Assembly (NCBI RefSeq): GCF_003594875.1
Contig: NZ_QZEY01000003.1
Location: 1-64,000 of the forward strand
Length of the DNA stretch: 64,000 bases
Origin: Bailinhaonella thermotolerans
Lineage (GTDB): Bacteria; Actinomycetota; Actinomycetes; Streptosporangiales; Streptosporangiaceae
Direction of reading: 5' to 3'
Below the pieces are notes generated by a model. The model had not been told where the DNA came from, searched no databases, and saw only the letters and a program-made list of their open reading frames with translations. The position numbers and the translations under genes were made by a program. Below are positions 45,966-55,659 of this stretch, one piece after another (the stretch's first letter is position 1; the number at the start of each line of letters is the position of its first letter).

Positions 45966-46931
45966 ATGCGACAGATCACGATCGGCAACAGCGAGAAGTC
46001 CGTCACCGGCGGGGTCCTGGCCCTGGGCGCGCTCCCGTTCGGGACGCGGGTGGACGAGGAGACGTCGTTCGCCATCCTCGACAGGTTCGCCGAGGCCGGC
46101 GGCACGGTCATCGACACCTCGAACAACTACGCCTTCTGGTTGGACGGGGCCACGGGAGACGAGAGCGAGACCGTGGTCGGGCGCTGGCTCGCGAGCCGGG
46201 GAGCGCGCGACCGCATGGTGATCAGCACGAAGGTGGGGGCGCGGCCCACGATCCCCGGCGATCGGACGCTCGACCACATCGAGGGCCTGTCGGCGGCCGC
46301 CATCAGGAAGGGCGCGGAGGGGTCGCTGCGGCGGCTCGGCACCGACCGGATCGACGTCTACTGGGCGCACGTCGAGGACAGGTCCGTACCGCTGGAGGAG
46401 ACGGTGGGCGCGTTCACCGAGCTCGTGGACGCGGGCACGGTGAAGGCCGTCGGCCTGAGCAACCACCGGACCTGGCGCGCCGAGCGGGCGCGGGCCCTCG
46501 CCCCGGCCCACGCCAGGCCGTCCTGCCTCCAGCTCCGCCACTCCTACCTGCGCCCCCGCCCGGGGGCGCGGCTGATCGAGGGCGGCCACCAGCAGGTCAC
46601 CGAGGAGGTCCTGGACTACGTGGCCGCCGAGGGACTGACCCTCTTCGTCTACAACAGCCTGCTCGCCGGGGCGTACACCAACCCCGACCGGCCCCTCGCC
46701 GGCTACTACGACCACCCGGGCACGACCGCCCGTCTCGCCCGCCTCCGGGAGGTCGCGGCCGAGCTCGGCGCGACCCCCAACCAGGTCGTCCTCGCCTGGC
46801 TCATGACCGGCGAGATCCCCATCGTCCCCATCGTCGGCGTGAGCACGGTCGCCCAGCTCGACGAGGTGCTCGCGGCCACCGCCCTCACCCTGGACCCCGC
46901 CCTCCGCGCCCACCTGGACGAACCGGTCTGA
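45966..46931 (+). CDS. Aldo/keto reductase
   Basis: A 321-residue NADPH-dependent oxidoreductase: GTVIDTSNNYAFW (catalytic Asp and Tyr), Lys in VISTKVGARP, His in YWAHVEDRS and KAVGLSNH. It belongs to the AKR branch related to YajO/Tas-type enzymes. It is the evident target of the divergent MerR regulator; induction by reactive carbonyl or electrophile stress is plausible (inference from the pair). Copies of the gene's last 28 bp are repeated after the stop. Confidence 0.93.
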   Translation: MRQITIGNSEKSVTGGVLALGALPFGTRVDEETSFAILDRFAEAGGTVIDTSNNYAFWLDGATGDESETVVGRWLASRGARDRMVISTKVGARPTIPGDRTLDHIEGLSAAAIRKGAEGSLRRLGTDRIDVYWAHVEDRSVPLEETVGAFTELVDAGTVKAVGLSNHRTWRAERARALAPAHARPSCLQLRHSYLRPRPGARLIEGGHQQVTEEVLDYVAAEGLTLFVYNSLLAGAYTNPDRPLAGYYDHPGTTARLARLREVAAELGATPNQVVLAWLMTGEIPIVPIVGVSTVAQLDEVLAATALTLDPALRAHLDEPV

Positions 46932-46990
46932 CCTCGCCCATCTGGGTGAACCGGCCAGGCCTCGCCCACCTGGACGGAGCCGTCCTGCCT
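46907..46990 (+). repeat. Three 28-bp copies spanning the AKR stop codon
   Basis: Units 46907-46934, 46935-46962 and 46963-46990 each begin CGCCCA[CT]CTGG. The first contains the stop codon. The later copies are degenerate. Confidence 0.8.
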
Positions 46991-47131
46991 CACCCCGCCC
47001 CCGGCCCGGCCTGACAATTGGCCGGCGAATTCGCTGACAAATGGAATTCGAAGTCGAAGACCCCGGAATGGTTTGTGCCGAGGGCGGGCGTGAGGCTTTG
47101 TGAGGTCGACGGCGCGGGTTACAGTCGCCGC

Positions 47132-47614
47132 ATGTTTTTGAAAGTCCTGCGGGGGTTCTTCGTCGTTGTCGGACTCGGCCTGCTGACGGTGGTGACGCTC
47201 TGGTCGATGGACGACGTCGACAACGATATCCAGCTCAATACCGGCAACGTCCGAATGCGATGTGAGCCGGCGGGGTCGGGCGGCCGGTCGGTCTGCGAAC
47301 TGAGCGGCGGGATCAACGGCGGCGGGCCCGACCTCAACGAATTCGCGGTCGCGACCACGGGCGGGATGCTCGGGCTGGGATTCATCGGCGCCGCGATCGC
47401 GCTCGGGCAGTTCCAGCGCCCGGAGCCGGCTCGGGCAGGAAACGCCCAGGCCGGCCCCGCCGTCCACACCCCGCACGCCGCGGGGCCGCAGCCGCAGCCC
47501 GCGCCGGCGATGGGCGCGGCCCCGCAGCACGCGTACCCGCCGCAGCAGTACGACCCCCGGACGATGCCGCAGCCTCCGCACCAGGGCTGGGGGCCGGGTC
47601 GCGGCGAGGGATGA
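47132..47614 (+). CDS. Hypothetical membrane-anchored protein with Pro/Gln tail
   Basis: A 160-residue product from ATG 47132. Hydrophobic segments lie at about 6-27 and 75-95, separated by a small extracytoplasmic domain with two cysteines (MRCEPAGSGGRSVCEL); a Pro/Gln/Ala-rich cytoplasmic tail contains YPPQQYDPRTMPQPPHQGW. TACAGT (47120-47125), 6 nt before ATG, with TTGTGA (47098-47103), makes a plausible leaderless promoter. No family recognised. Codon use in the first half is less GC-biased than neighbours. Confidence 0.75.
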   Translation: MFLKVLRGFFVVVGLGLLTVVTLWSMDDVDNDIQLNTGNVRMRCEPAGSGGRSVCELSGGINGGGPDLNEFAVATTGGMLGLGFIGAAIALGQFQRPEPARAGNAQAGPAVHTPHAAGPQPQPAPAMGAAPQHAYPPQQYDPRTMPQPPHQGWGPGRGEG

Positions 47615-47870
47615 CGGCCTCCTCCGGAACCGGAGGCCCCTCCCGATAAGACACGGAGGCGGGGGTTGCCTCGGAACGCCCATGGCCGCCCCGCGTGTCC
47701 GCCTCCGCCATGGGCCCCTCGATGCCCGGCGTTTTCGGTCACATGAATCAGGCCGGAACGGTTGACCGAAATATGGGGACAACCGATCAGGAATCGAGAA
47801 GCGCCGGCTCCCGGGCCGCGCCTAGCGTGAAGTGGACGGGCCGCTGAGGCCCACGACCTCAGGAGTGACG

Positions 47871-48227
47871 ATGAGCACCTCTTCCACGCAGGGCATCCTG
47901 ACCGTGCTGCACCCCGTGTCCGACCTCGCCAGGGCCAAGGCGGTGTACCAGGCGCTGCTCGGCGTCGAGCCGCAGGCCGACTCGCCCTACTACGTCGGCT
48001 TCGAGGCCGCGGGCCAGCAGATCGGGCTGGTGCCGAGCGGCGTCGGCCAGGACATGGACTCGCCCGTGGCGTACTGGCACGTCGCCGACATCGACGCCAA
48101 GCTCGCCGAGGTCACCGCCGCCGGAGCCAAGGTGAAGGAGGCCCCCCGCGAGGTCTCCCCGGGCCGCCGCGTGGCCACCTTCACCGACCCCGACGGCAAC
48201 GTCCTCGGGCTGATCCAGGACAGTTGA
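47871..48227 (+). CDS. VOC-family (glyoxalase-like) protein
   Basis: A 118-residue single vicinal-oxygen-chelate domain: ILTVLHPVSDLARAKAVYQALLG, then beta-strands with YWHVADIDAKLAEVTAAGA and TFTDPDGNVLGLIQ. AGGAG precedes ATG by 5 nt. Metal-ligand positions are partly present (His in VLHPV and YWHVAD, Gln/Glu uncertain). Substrate unknown; proteins of this length usually dimerise. Confidence 0.9.
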   Translation: MSTSSTQGILTVLHPVSDLARAKAVYQALLGVEPQADSPYYVGFEAAGQQIGLVPSGVGQDMDSPVAYWHVADIDAKLAEVTAAGAKVKEAPREVSPGRRVATFTDPDGNVLGLIQDS

Positions 48228-48581
48228 CCGCCGGCCTCCCGCTCGGCCGCCCCGGCTCAGGCCGTACGGCGCGCGAGGTCCCACCGTGCGACGCGCGAGG
48301 TCCCACCGTGCGGCGCGCGAGGTCATGCCGTACGGCGCGCCGGGGGCCCGCCGTACGGCGGCGCGCGAGGTCTCCGGCTCAGGCCGTACGGCGGGCGCGC
48401 GGGGCGGCGTGGCGTGCCGCGCGGCGGGTGACGGGCGCGGATGAGGCGCGTGCCGTACGGCGGGCGGGGGCGGTTCGCGGGACGGGGTGGGGGTGAATCG
48501 GACATACTCTCGAAGCCGGTCATATCGAGCCGGGCGACGCCGAAGACGCCGTGAAGGCGGCCCCCTACCGATGGAGACACG
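48228..48581. repeat. Array of GCCGTACGGC palindromes and GCGCGAGGTC repeats
   Basis: GCCGTACGGC occurs at 48261-48270, 48327-48336, 48350-48359, 48383-48392 and 48452-48461, interleaved with four GCGCGAGGTC copies. The uvrA-like promoter is probably in 48490-48560. No gene is supported. Confidence 0.75.
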
Positions 48582-50972
<2,391 letters not shown>

Positions 50973-51035
50973 CCCCGCCTCCCGCCCGGCCCCCGGCGTC
51001 CCCGGCCCCTGCCCCGGCCTCGCGTTCCCCCCGGT

Positions 51036-51665
51036 TCAGTGGAGGGAGCGGCCGAGGGCCGGGACCGGGCGGTCGTGGCGGCGGATCCCGGCGAACCTGG
51101 CCGTGAGGCGGCGGGCCAGGTGCGGGGCGGGCTCGGCCGGCCGGGGCGTCGTCGCGGCGAGGTCGTGCGCGTGGGCCTCCGCGCCGGGCAGGTTCACGGC
51201 CTGGTGGAGGACCACGGCGCCGAGGATGTGCCCGATCCGCGGGCTCAGCGGAACCCCGCGATGGGCGGCGGCCGGCGCCGGGACGCGGCGGCGGTGGCCG
51301 ACGGCGGCCGGGAAGGCGTCCCAGGTCGCGGCCTCGGCCAGGGCGGCCAGCGGGACCACCAGGGAGTCGTCGCCCACGCGCACCCGGGCCCGCGCCTCCT
51401 TCAGCCGGCCCCCGAGGCCGGCGCCACGCTGGTCGCGGGTGCCTTCGGGCCAGCGTTCGAGCAGGAGCTCCTCGACGCGGGGGCACCAGGCGAGGGCCTG
51501 GAACAGGTGACAGGGGGCCGCCGTCCCCGGCGCGGCGACGCGCCACAGGCTGGGGGTGTCCAGGCGGTAGGCCCAGCCGGGCCACCCGGGCACGTGGACG
51601 GGGCCGCGGGGAGGTGTGTAGGGCCGGATTCCGCGGAGGGCGACGACGGGCACGGGCGAAAGCAC
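51036..51665 (-). CDS. Hypothetical protein, about 209 residues
   Basis: Not recognised. The best-supported frame in this stretch, on the minus strand, has normal use of aromatic residues (WPGWAYRLDTPSLW, HLFQALAWCP) and ends HDRPVPALGRSLH. It has no clear membrane segment or signal peptide. GTG 51665 or the internal GTG encoding VPVVALRGIRPY could be the start. The opposite-strand frame is Gly/Arg-rich and looks like a shadow. Confidence 0.55.
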   Translation of the reverse strand: MLSPVPVVALRGIRPYTPPRGPVHVPGWPGWAYRLDTPSLWRVAAPGTAAPCHLFQALAWCPRVEELLLERWPEGTRDQRGAGLGGRLKEARARVRVGDDSLVVPLAALAEAATWDAFPAAVGHRRRVPAPAAAHRGVPLSPRIGHILGAVVLHQAVNLPGAEAHAHDLAATTPRPAEPAPHLARRLTARFAGIRRHDRPVPALGRSLH

Positions 51666-51955
51666 TCCTCGCTGAGGGCAGGACGGACAGGCCCGGCACG
51701 GGCGGCGGACGCGACTGCCCCGGGACCGGCGGTGATGGGAACTTTGGTCACCCTACGCCACCGAACGTCACGCACCGCCCCCGTCGCGCGCCGTGTCGCG
51801 CGCCCATGCCCGAGCGATGACCTCCGGCGATGACACCGCTCCCCGAAAGCACCCCCGCCCCCCGTACGGCCGGAGCCCGCCGTACGGCCTCAGCCCGCCG
51901 CGCCGGGCCACGCGGTCGTGGGAGGCCCGTCCCGGTCCCGGCGTACGGTGGGACC

Positions 51956-52750
51956 ATGATCCACATTGAGCGGCTGCGGCGGCGGTACTCGGGGCACGAG
52001 TGGGAGCCGGTCGAGGCCGGGAGGTCCGGGGCGGGGGTGTGGCGGCTCACGGGAACCCCGTCGTACTTCGTGAAGGCCGACGGGAACCGGGACCACGCCG
52101 GGCTGTCGCTGCGGGGCGAGGCCGAGCGGCTGGCCTGGCTGCGGGCGAGCGGCGTTCCTGTGCCCGAGGTGGTCGAGCAGGACGCCGACGACGACGTGGC
52201 GTGGCTGGTCACGACCGTGGTGCCGGGCCGTACCGCCGCCGACGACTGGCCCCGCGAGCGGCACGGGGCGCTGGTGGACGCGCTGGCCGGCTTTACCCGC
52301 GACCTCCACACGATCCCGGCCGGAACGTGCCCGTTCGACCGCACCCTCGCGGTGACCGTCCCCGAGGCGCGCGAGATCGCCGAGGCCGGCCTCGTGGACC
52401 TGGACGACCTCGACGACGAACGCGCGGGCTGGAGCGCGGACAGGCTTGTCGCCGAGCTCGCCGCGACGACGCCCGCGAGTGAGGACCTCGTGGTCTGCCA
52501 CGGCGACCTCTGCCTGCCCAACGTCCTCCTCGACCCGGAGACGCTGCGGGTGACGGGCGTCGTGGACGTGGGCCGGGCGGGCGTGGCCGACCGCTGCCAG
52601 GACCTCGCCCTGATGACCAGGAGCCTCACGTCCGGCGAGCTCAACCCCCAGTACGGCCCGGCGTGCGCGGACCGCTTCCTCGCCCGCTACGGCGTCGCGC
52701 CGGACCCGTCCAAGATCGCGTTCTACCGCCTCCTGGACGAGTTCTTCTAG
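51956..52750 (+). CDS. APH(3')-like aminoglycoside phosphotransferase
   Basis: A 264-residue kinase-fold protein. ATP-site Lys in YFVKADG, catalytic loop VCHGDLCLPNVLLDP (Asp, Asn), metal Asp in VVDVGRAGVADRCQDLAL, and a C-terminal DPSKIAFYRLLDEFF, all hallmark APH(3') features. It should phosphorylate the 3'-hydroxyl of kanamycin/neomycin-type drugs, though the natural substrate is untested. TACGGT lies 6 nt before ATG 51956, predicting a leaderless mRNA. Faces the erm gene convergently. Confidence 0.92.
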   Translation: MIHIERLRRRYSGHEWEPVEAGRSGAGVWRLTGTPSYFVKADGNRDHAGLSLRGEAERLAWLRASGVPVPEVVEQDADDDVAWLVTTVVPGRTAADDWPRERHGALVDALAGFTRDLHTIPAGTCPFDRTLAVTVPEAREIAEAGLVDLDDLDDERAGWSADRLVAELAATTPASEDLVVCHGDLCLPNVLLDPETLRVTGVVDVGRAGVADRCQDLALMTRSLTSGELNPQYGPACADRFLARYGVAPDPSKIAFYRLLDEFF

Positions 52751-52906
52751 GCGAGTTCCGGCTGAGGACGGCGGAGGCGGCCCGGTCGCGCACGGCCCCG
52801 GCGTCCCAGGCGTACTCCAGCACCGGCAGCGCGAACCCGGTGGGGAAGCGCTCGACGGACTCCCGGCGACCCCCGCCGCCGTGCCTCTCGCAGAAGGCGA
52901 CGGGGG

Positions 52907-53665
52907 TCAGCCGTGAAGGGAGCGGTGGAGGGTGATCCACTGGTCGGGGTGGACGTGGGCCACGAGGGCGTTCCTGGGCACTCCCGCGCGGCGGAACGCG
53001 AGGTCCAGGGCCGGGCGGGGGTGGAGTTCCCGCAGGGAGGCGTGGAGGGAGCCGCCCCGGCCGGTGAAGCCCAGGGCCACCAGGCGGAGGTACGCCGCCA
53101 TGCCGGACGCGGGCAGGAGGGGCGCGGCGCGGCGGTCCAGCCGCAGGATGGCGGAGTCCACCCGGGGGACCGGGGTGAACAGGTGGCGGGAGACGCGCCC
53201 CGCCGTACGCCAGGAGAACAACGGCCAGCTCTCCACCGTGACCTTGGTCCAGCGGCCGTAGGCCCCCGTGCGCTTCCGGGCGTACTCCGCCTGCGTGATC
53301 AGGGTGGCGGAGGTCATCGACCGCGCCGCGAGACACCAGCGGACGATGGCCGAGGTGGACGCGTAGGGGATGTTGCCGACCACCGCGAACGGCTCCCGGG
53401 GCGGCCGGGAGCGCAGGAAGTCACCCTGGACCGTGCGCACGTTGGGGTGACCGCGGAAGCGCTCGCGCAGCCGTACGGCGAGGGCCGGGTCGAGCTCGTG
53501 GGCCACGACGCGGCCCGCGCGGGCGGCGAGCACGGCGGTGACGCGGCCGTCGCCCGCGCCCACCTCGACGACGAGGCCGGTGGGGGCGGGGGCGGCGACG
53601 CGCACGAGATGGTGGATGGTCCTGCGGTCGTTGAGGAAGTTCTGCGACAGAGAGCGCCGGTTCAC
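52907..53665 (-). CDS. erm: 23S rRNA (adenine-2058-N6) methyltransferase, Erm family
   Basis: A 252-residue SAM-dependent methyltransferase that protects the ribosome from macrolide, lincosamide and streptogramin B antibiotics. GTG 53665 gives VNRRSLSQNFLNDRRTI, the standard Erm start, with AAGGACGG about 7 nt upstream. Motif I VVEVGAGDGRVT, acidic motif II HELDPAL, and catalytic VVGNIPYATS-type motif IV (VVGNIPYASTSAI). The C-terminal helical domain is complete. The mRNA leader probably includes a 28-codon ORF and 29-bp repeats located 350-440 bp upstream. Confidence 0.94.
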   Translation of the reverse strand: MNRRSLSQNFLNDRRTIHHLVRVAAPAPTGLVVEVGAGDGRVTAVLAARAGRVVAHELDPALAVRLRERFRGHPNVRTVQGDFLRSRPPREPFAVVGNIPYASTSAIVRWCLAARSMTSATLITQAEYARKRTGAYGRWTKVTVESWPLFSWRTAGRVSRHLFTPVPRVDSAILRLDRRAAPLLPASGMAAYLRLVALGFTGRGGSLHASLRELHPRPALDLAFRRAGVPRNALVAHVHPDQWITLHRSLHG

Positions 53666-53818
53666 TGGGTCCGTCCTTCGCGTCCGGCCGGGGCCGGTGG
53701 GCGGACGGGCGGCGGGGGCTCGCCGTGAGCACGGGAAAGGCACGCCGCGGCCCGTCCGAGGAGGTCTGGGACAACTCACTCGAAGGCCCTGGACGGGAGG
53801 CGCGGCCACACACGCGGC

Positions 53819-54016
53819 GAAGACGCGCTCAGAGCGCGACCACACGCGGGTGAAGGCGCTCGACGCGCGGCGAAGACGCGATCAGCACGGCACGCGCCGT
53901 GAGGACGCGATCAGCGCTCCACGCGCCGTGAGGACGCGATCAGCGCTCCACGCGCGGCGAAGACGCGATCAGCACGCCGCGCGATGTGAAGACGCGATCA
54001 GCGCGCGGACGGCGGT
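53819..54016 (-). repeat. 29-bp tandem minisatellite in the erm leader
   Basis: Exact 29-bp phasing of GA[AG]GACGCGATCAGC: starts at 53872, 53901, 53930, 53959 and 53988. Each has a 15-bp conserved core followed by 14 variable bases. Two degenerate units with irregular spacing start at 53819 and 53852. It is not coding (29 is not a multiple of three). The array lies between the erm uORF and erm on the presumed leader RNA. Confidence 0.9.
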
Positions 54017-54102
54017 CAGGCGAGGCCGGCCCGGACCAGGGCGGGAACCTCGCGGATGCGGATGAAGGCGGCGCCGGAGGCCGACGCGCACATGGCTGCC
54101 AT
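54016..54102 (-). CDS. Leaderless 28-codon upstream ORF before erm
   Basis: ATG 54102 to TGA 54016-54018. The peptide begins MAAMCASASG, continues with AAFIRIRE and ends VPALVRAGLA. It ends at the last 29-bp repeat on the presumed erm transcript. TAGCAT (54110-54115) sits exactly 7 nt before ATG, with TTGGGG 17 bp further up. Short leader ORFs are a common feature in front of erm and other ribosome-protection genes, where drug-stalled translation changes the leader. Function here is inferred from position only. Confidence 0.6.
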   Translation of the reverse strand: MAAMCASASGAAFIRIREVPALVRAGLA

Positions 54103-54109
54103 GCCCCCG

Positions 54110-54146
54110 ATGCTAGGCCGCGCCCAGCCGCGCCCCAAACGGTTTT
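54110..54146 (-). promoter_or_regulatory. WhiB7/WblC-like promoter of the erm leader
   Basis: On the minus strand, an A-rich GAAAACCGT segment (AAAA at 54143-54146) lies just before -35 TTGGGG (54133-54138), then 17 bp and -10 TAGCAT (54110-54115). An A/T-rich block a few bases before a TTG -35 is the known WhiB7 promoter architecture. Confidence 0.5.
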
Positions 54147-54275
54147 CGGCCGGAACGGCCCCAGGTGCCCCCGCTCGGCCCCGGCCCGCTCCGCCGGATC
54201 GGATATTCCGCGCGTTGACGAAGGGGTCGCGGAACGGTCGGGAAAGCGGAAAAAGACGGCGGGGGCGGAGCGAAA
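54147..54275. other. Divergent spacer before the exonuclease gene
   Basis: No gene is seen in the region between the erm promoter and the exonuclease start. A TATATC hexamer (54293-54298) lies 7 nt before the alternative exonuclease ATG 54306. Confidence 0.4.
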
Positions 54276-55082
54276 ATGTCAGTGCCCGGTGTTATATCCG
54301 GCTCCATGATCATCTCGTCGGATCCGTCCGGACTTCCGCGGTACACCTTCAAAAGCAGGCCCGCCCACCTGCGAACCCGGAAAGAGCTCACCGACGAAGG
54401 CCTGCAGGCCTCCGGCCCGGCCGCGGGCGTCGTCGAATGGCGCACCGGGGGCGTGCTCAAGACCGCCTGGCTTTTCCCGGCCGACGGTTATCGCGATCCG
54501 GAAAGGGCCCGCCGCGAAGCGATTCGCTGGGCAGACCGGCTGCTGTACTCCGACGCCGTGATACTCGACACCGAGACGACCGGCCTGGACACCTCGACCT
54601 CACGCGTCGTGCAGATCGCCGCGATCGACATGCGCGGCGAGGTGCTGCTCGACACCCTCGTCGATCCCGGCGTGCCGATCCCGCCCGAGACGACCGCCCT
54701 GCACGGCATCACCGACGACACGGTGGCGGGCGCCCCGCCGTTCGCCAAGGTGCTGCCCGCCGTGACCAAGGCCCTGGCCGGGCGGCGGCGCGGCGTGGTC
54801 GTCTACAACCGCGACTACGACAGGCCGCTGCTGATCGCCGAGATCGACCGGGTGCGCGGCGAGGGCACCGGGGTCACCTGGGCCAAGCAGCAGGTCGCCG
54901 CCTGGCGCTGCGCGATGGGCGCCTGGTCCCGCTACCAGGGCGAGTGGGACGACGAGCTCGGAGACTGGCGCCGCCACCGGCTCCCGGCCGGCGACCACAC
55001 CGCACTCGGCGACTGCCGGGCCACGCTCGCCCTGCTCCAGCGCATCGCCACCGACGACCCCCTGCCCGAGGACACCGCGTGA
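54276..55082 (+). CDS. DnaQ-like 3'-5' exonuclease with N-terminal RPxHL domain
   Basis: A 268-residue protein from ATG 54276 (GGAG 8 nt upstream); ATG 54306 is the alternative. Residues about 20-75 contain SRPAHLRTRKELTDEGL, an actinobacterial domain often fused to such exonucleases. Residues about 92-265 form the DEDD exonuclease domain: VILDTETTGLD (motif I), VVVYNRDYDRPLL (motif II, Asn for the more common Asn-Ala), and HTALGDCRATLALL (motif III, H-x4-D). Probably acts on DNA or RNA ends; partner unknown. Confidence 0.88.
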   Translation: MSVPGVISGSMIISSDPSGLPRYTFKSRPAHLRTRKELTDEGLQASGPAAGVVEWRTGGVLKTAWLFPADGYRDPERARREAIRWADRLLYSDAVILDTETTGLDTSTSRVVQIAAIDMRGEVLLDTLVDPGVPIPPETTALHGITDDTVAGAPPFAKVLPAVTKALAGRRRGVVVYNRDYDRPLLIAEIDRVRGEGTGVTWAKQQVAAWRCAMGAWSRYQGEWDDELGDWRRHRLPAGDHTALGDCRATLALLQRIATDDPLPEDTA

Positions 55083-55145
55083 CCCCGCCCAGCCGTACGG
55101 CCCGAGCCCGGCCCCGGCCGTACGCTCGGAGCCCAGTGCGGCGGT

Positions 55146-55475
55146 CTAGTCCGCGGGCGGGGACGGGGGCGGCACCTGGGTCCAGATGACGATGCCGTCC
55201 GCGCCCAGCTCCGCCGTGAGGATCTCGCGGGTGGGCTCCTCGCGCGGTGGCACCGCGAACGTGAACAGCCGCCGCCTGATCCGGGCCCGCGCCCGGGTCC
55301 CCGCGGGCAGGTCCCGGAGCTGGCCTGTGACCTGGGCGACCGCTATCGCCTGAAATCGGCTGGTCCCGCAGGGGCCCAGCTCCTCCGGACCCGGGCCGCG
55401 CGACACCAGGACTTCCCACTCGTAGACCTCGTTCACGGCCGCGGCCGTGATCTGGTCCTCTTTTCCGTCAGTCAT
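55146..55475 (-). CDS. Hypothetical protein, 109 residues
   Basis: Not recognised. The product begins MTDGKEDQITAAAVNEVYEWEVLVSRGPG and includes AIAVAQVTGQLRDLPAGTRARARIRRRLF, suggesting a small alpha/beta protein; the Pro-rich end is probably disordered. Normal codon bias supports it as a real gene. Between the exonuclease and an XRE regulator. Confidence 0.7.
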   Translation of the reverse strand: MTDGKEDQITAAAVNEVYEWEVLVSRGPGPEELGPCGTSRFQAIAVAQVTGQLRDLPAGTRARARIRRRLFTFAVPPREEPTREILTAELGADGIVIWTQVPPPSPPAD

Positions 55476-55659
55476 ACCGTACGGAGGTCCGTCCCTCGCT
55501 AGATGCCGTCGTGCGCTTACGGGGGGAACGGTGCGGCGTTCCAGGGAAGACGCTACGGGAGGTCCGGCCCGGCGACCCGTGCTGTCAGCTCGGGTGGTCG
55601 AGGGGCTCCCACCCTCCGGAACCGCCCGAGCGGTGGGCTCGGGCGGGTCCCGGACAGGC

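Noticed and set aside
53666-53815. Classical Erm leader peptide directly before erm
   Set aside because: No short ORF with Shine-Dalgarno and drug-stalling motif lies here; open frames run on without ending. The only short leader ORF is at 54016-54102.
53819-54016. CRISPR-like array upstream of erm
   Set aside because: Units are contiguous with only 14 bp between 15-bp cores, no unique 25-40 bp spacers exist and no cas genes are near; it is a tandem minisatellite.
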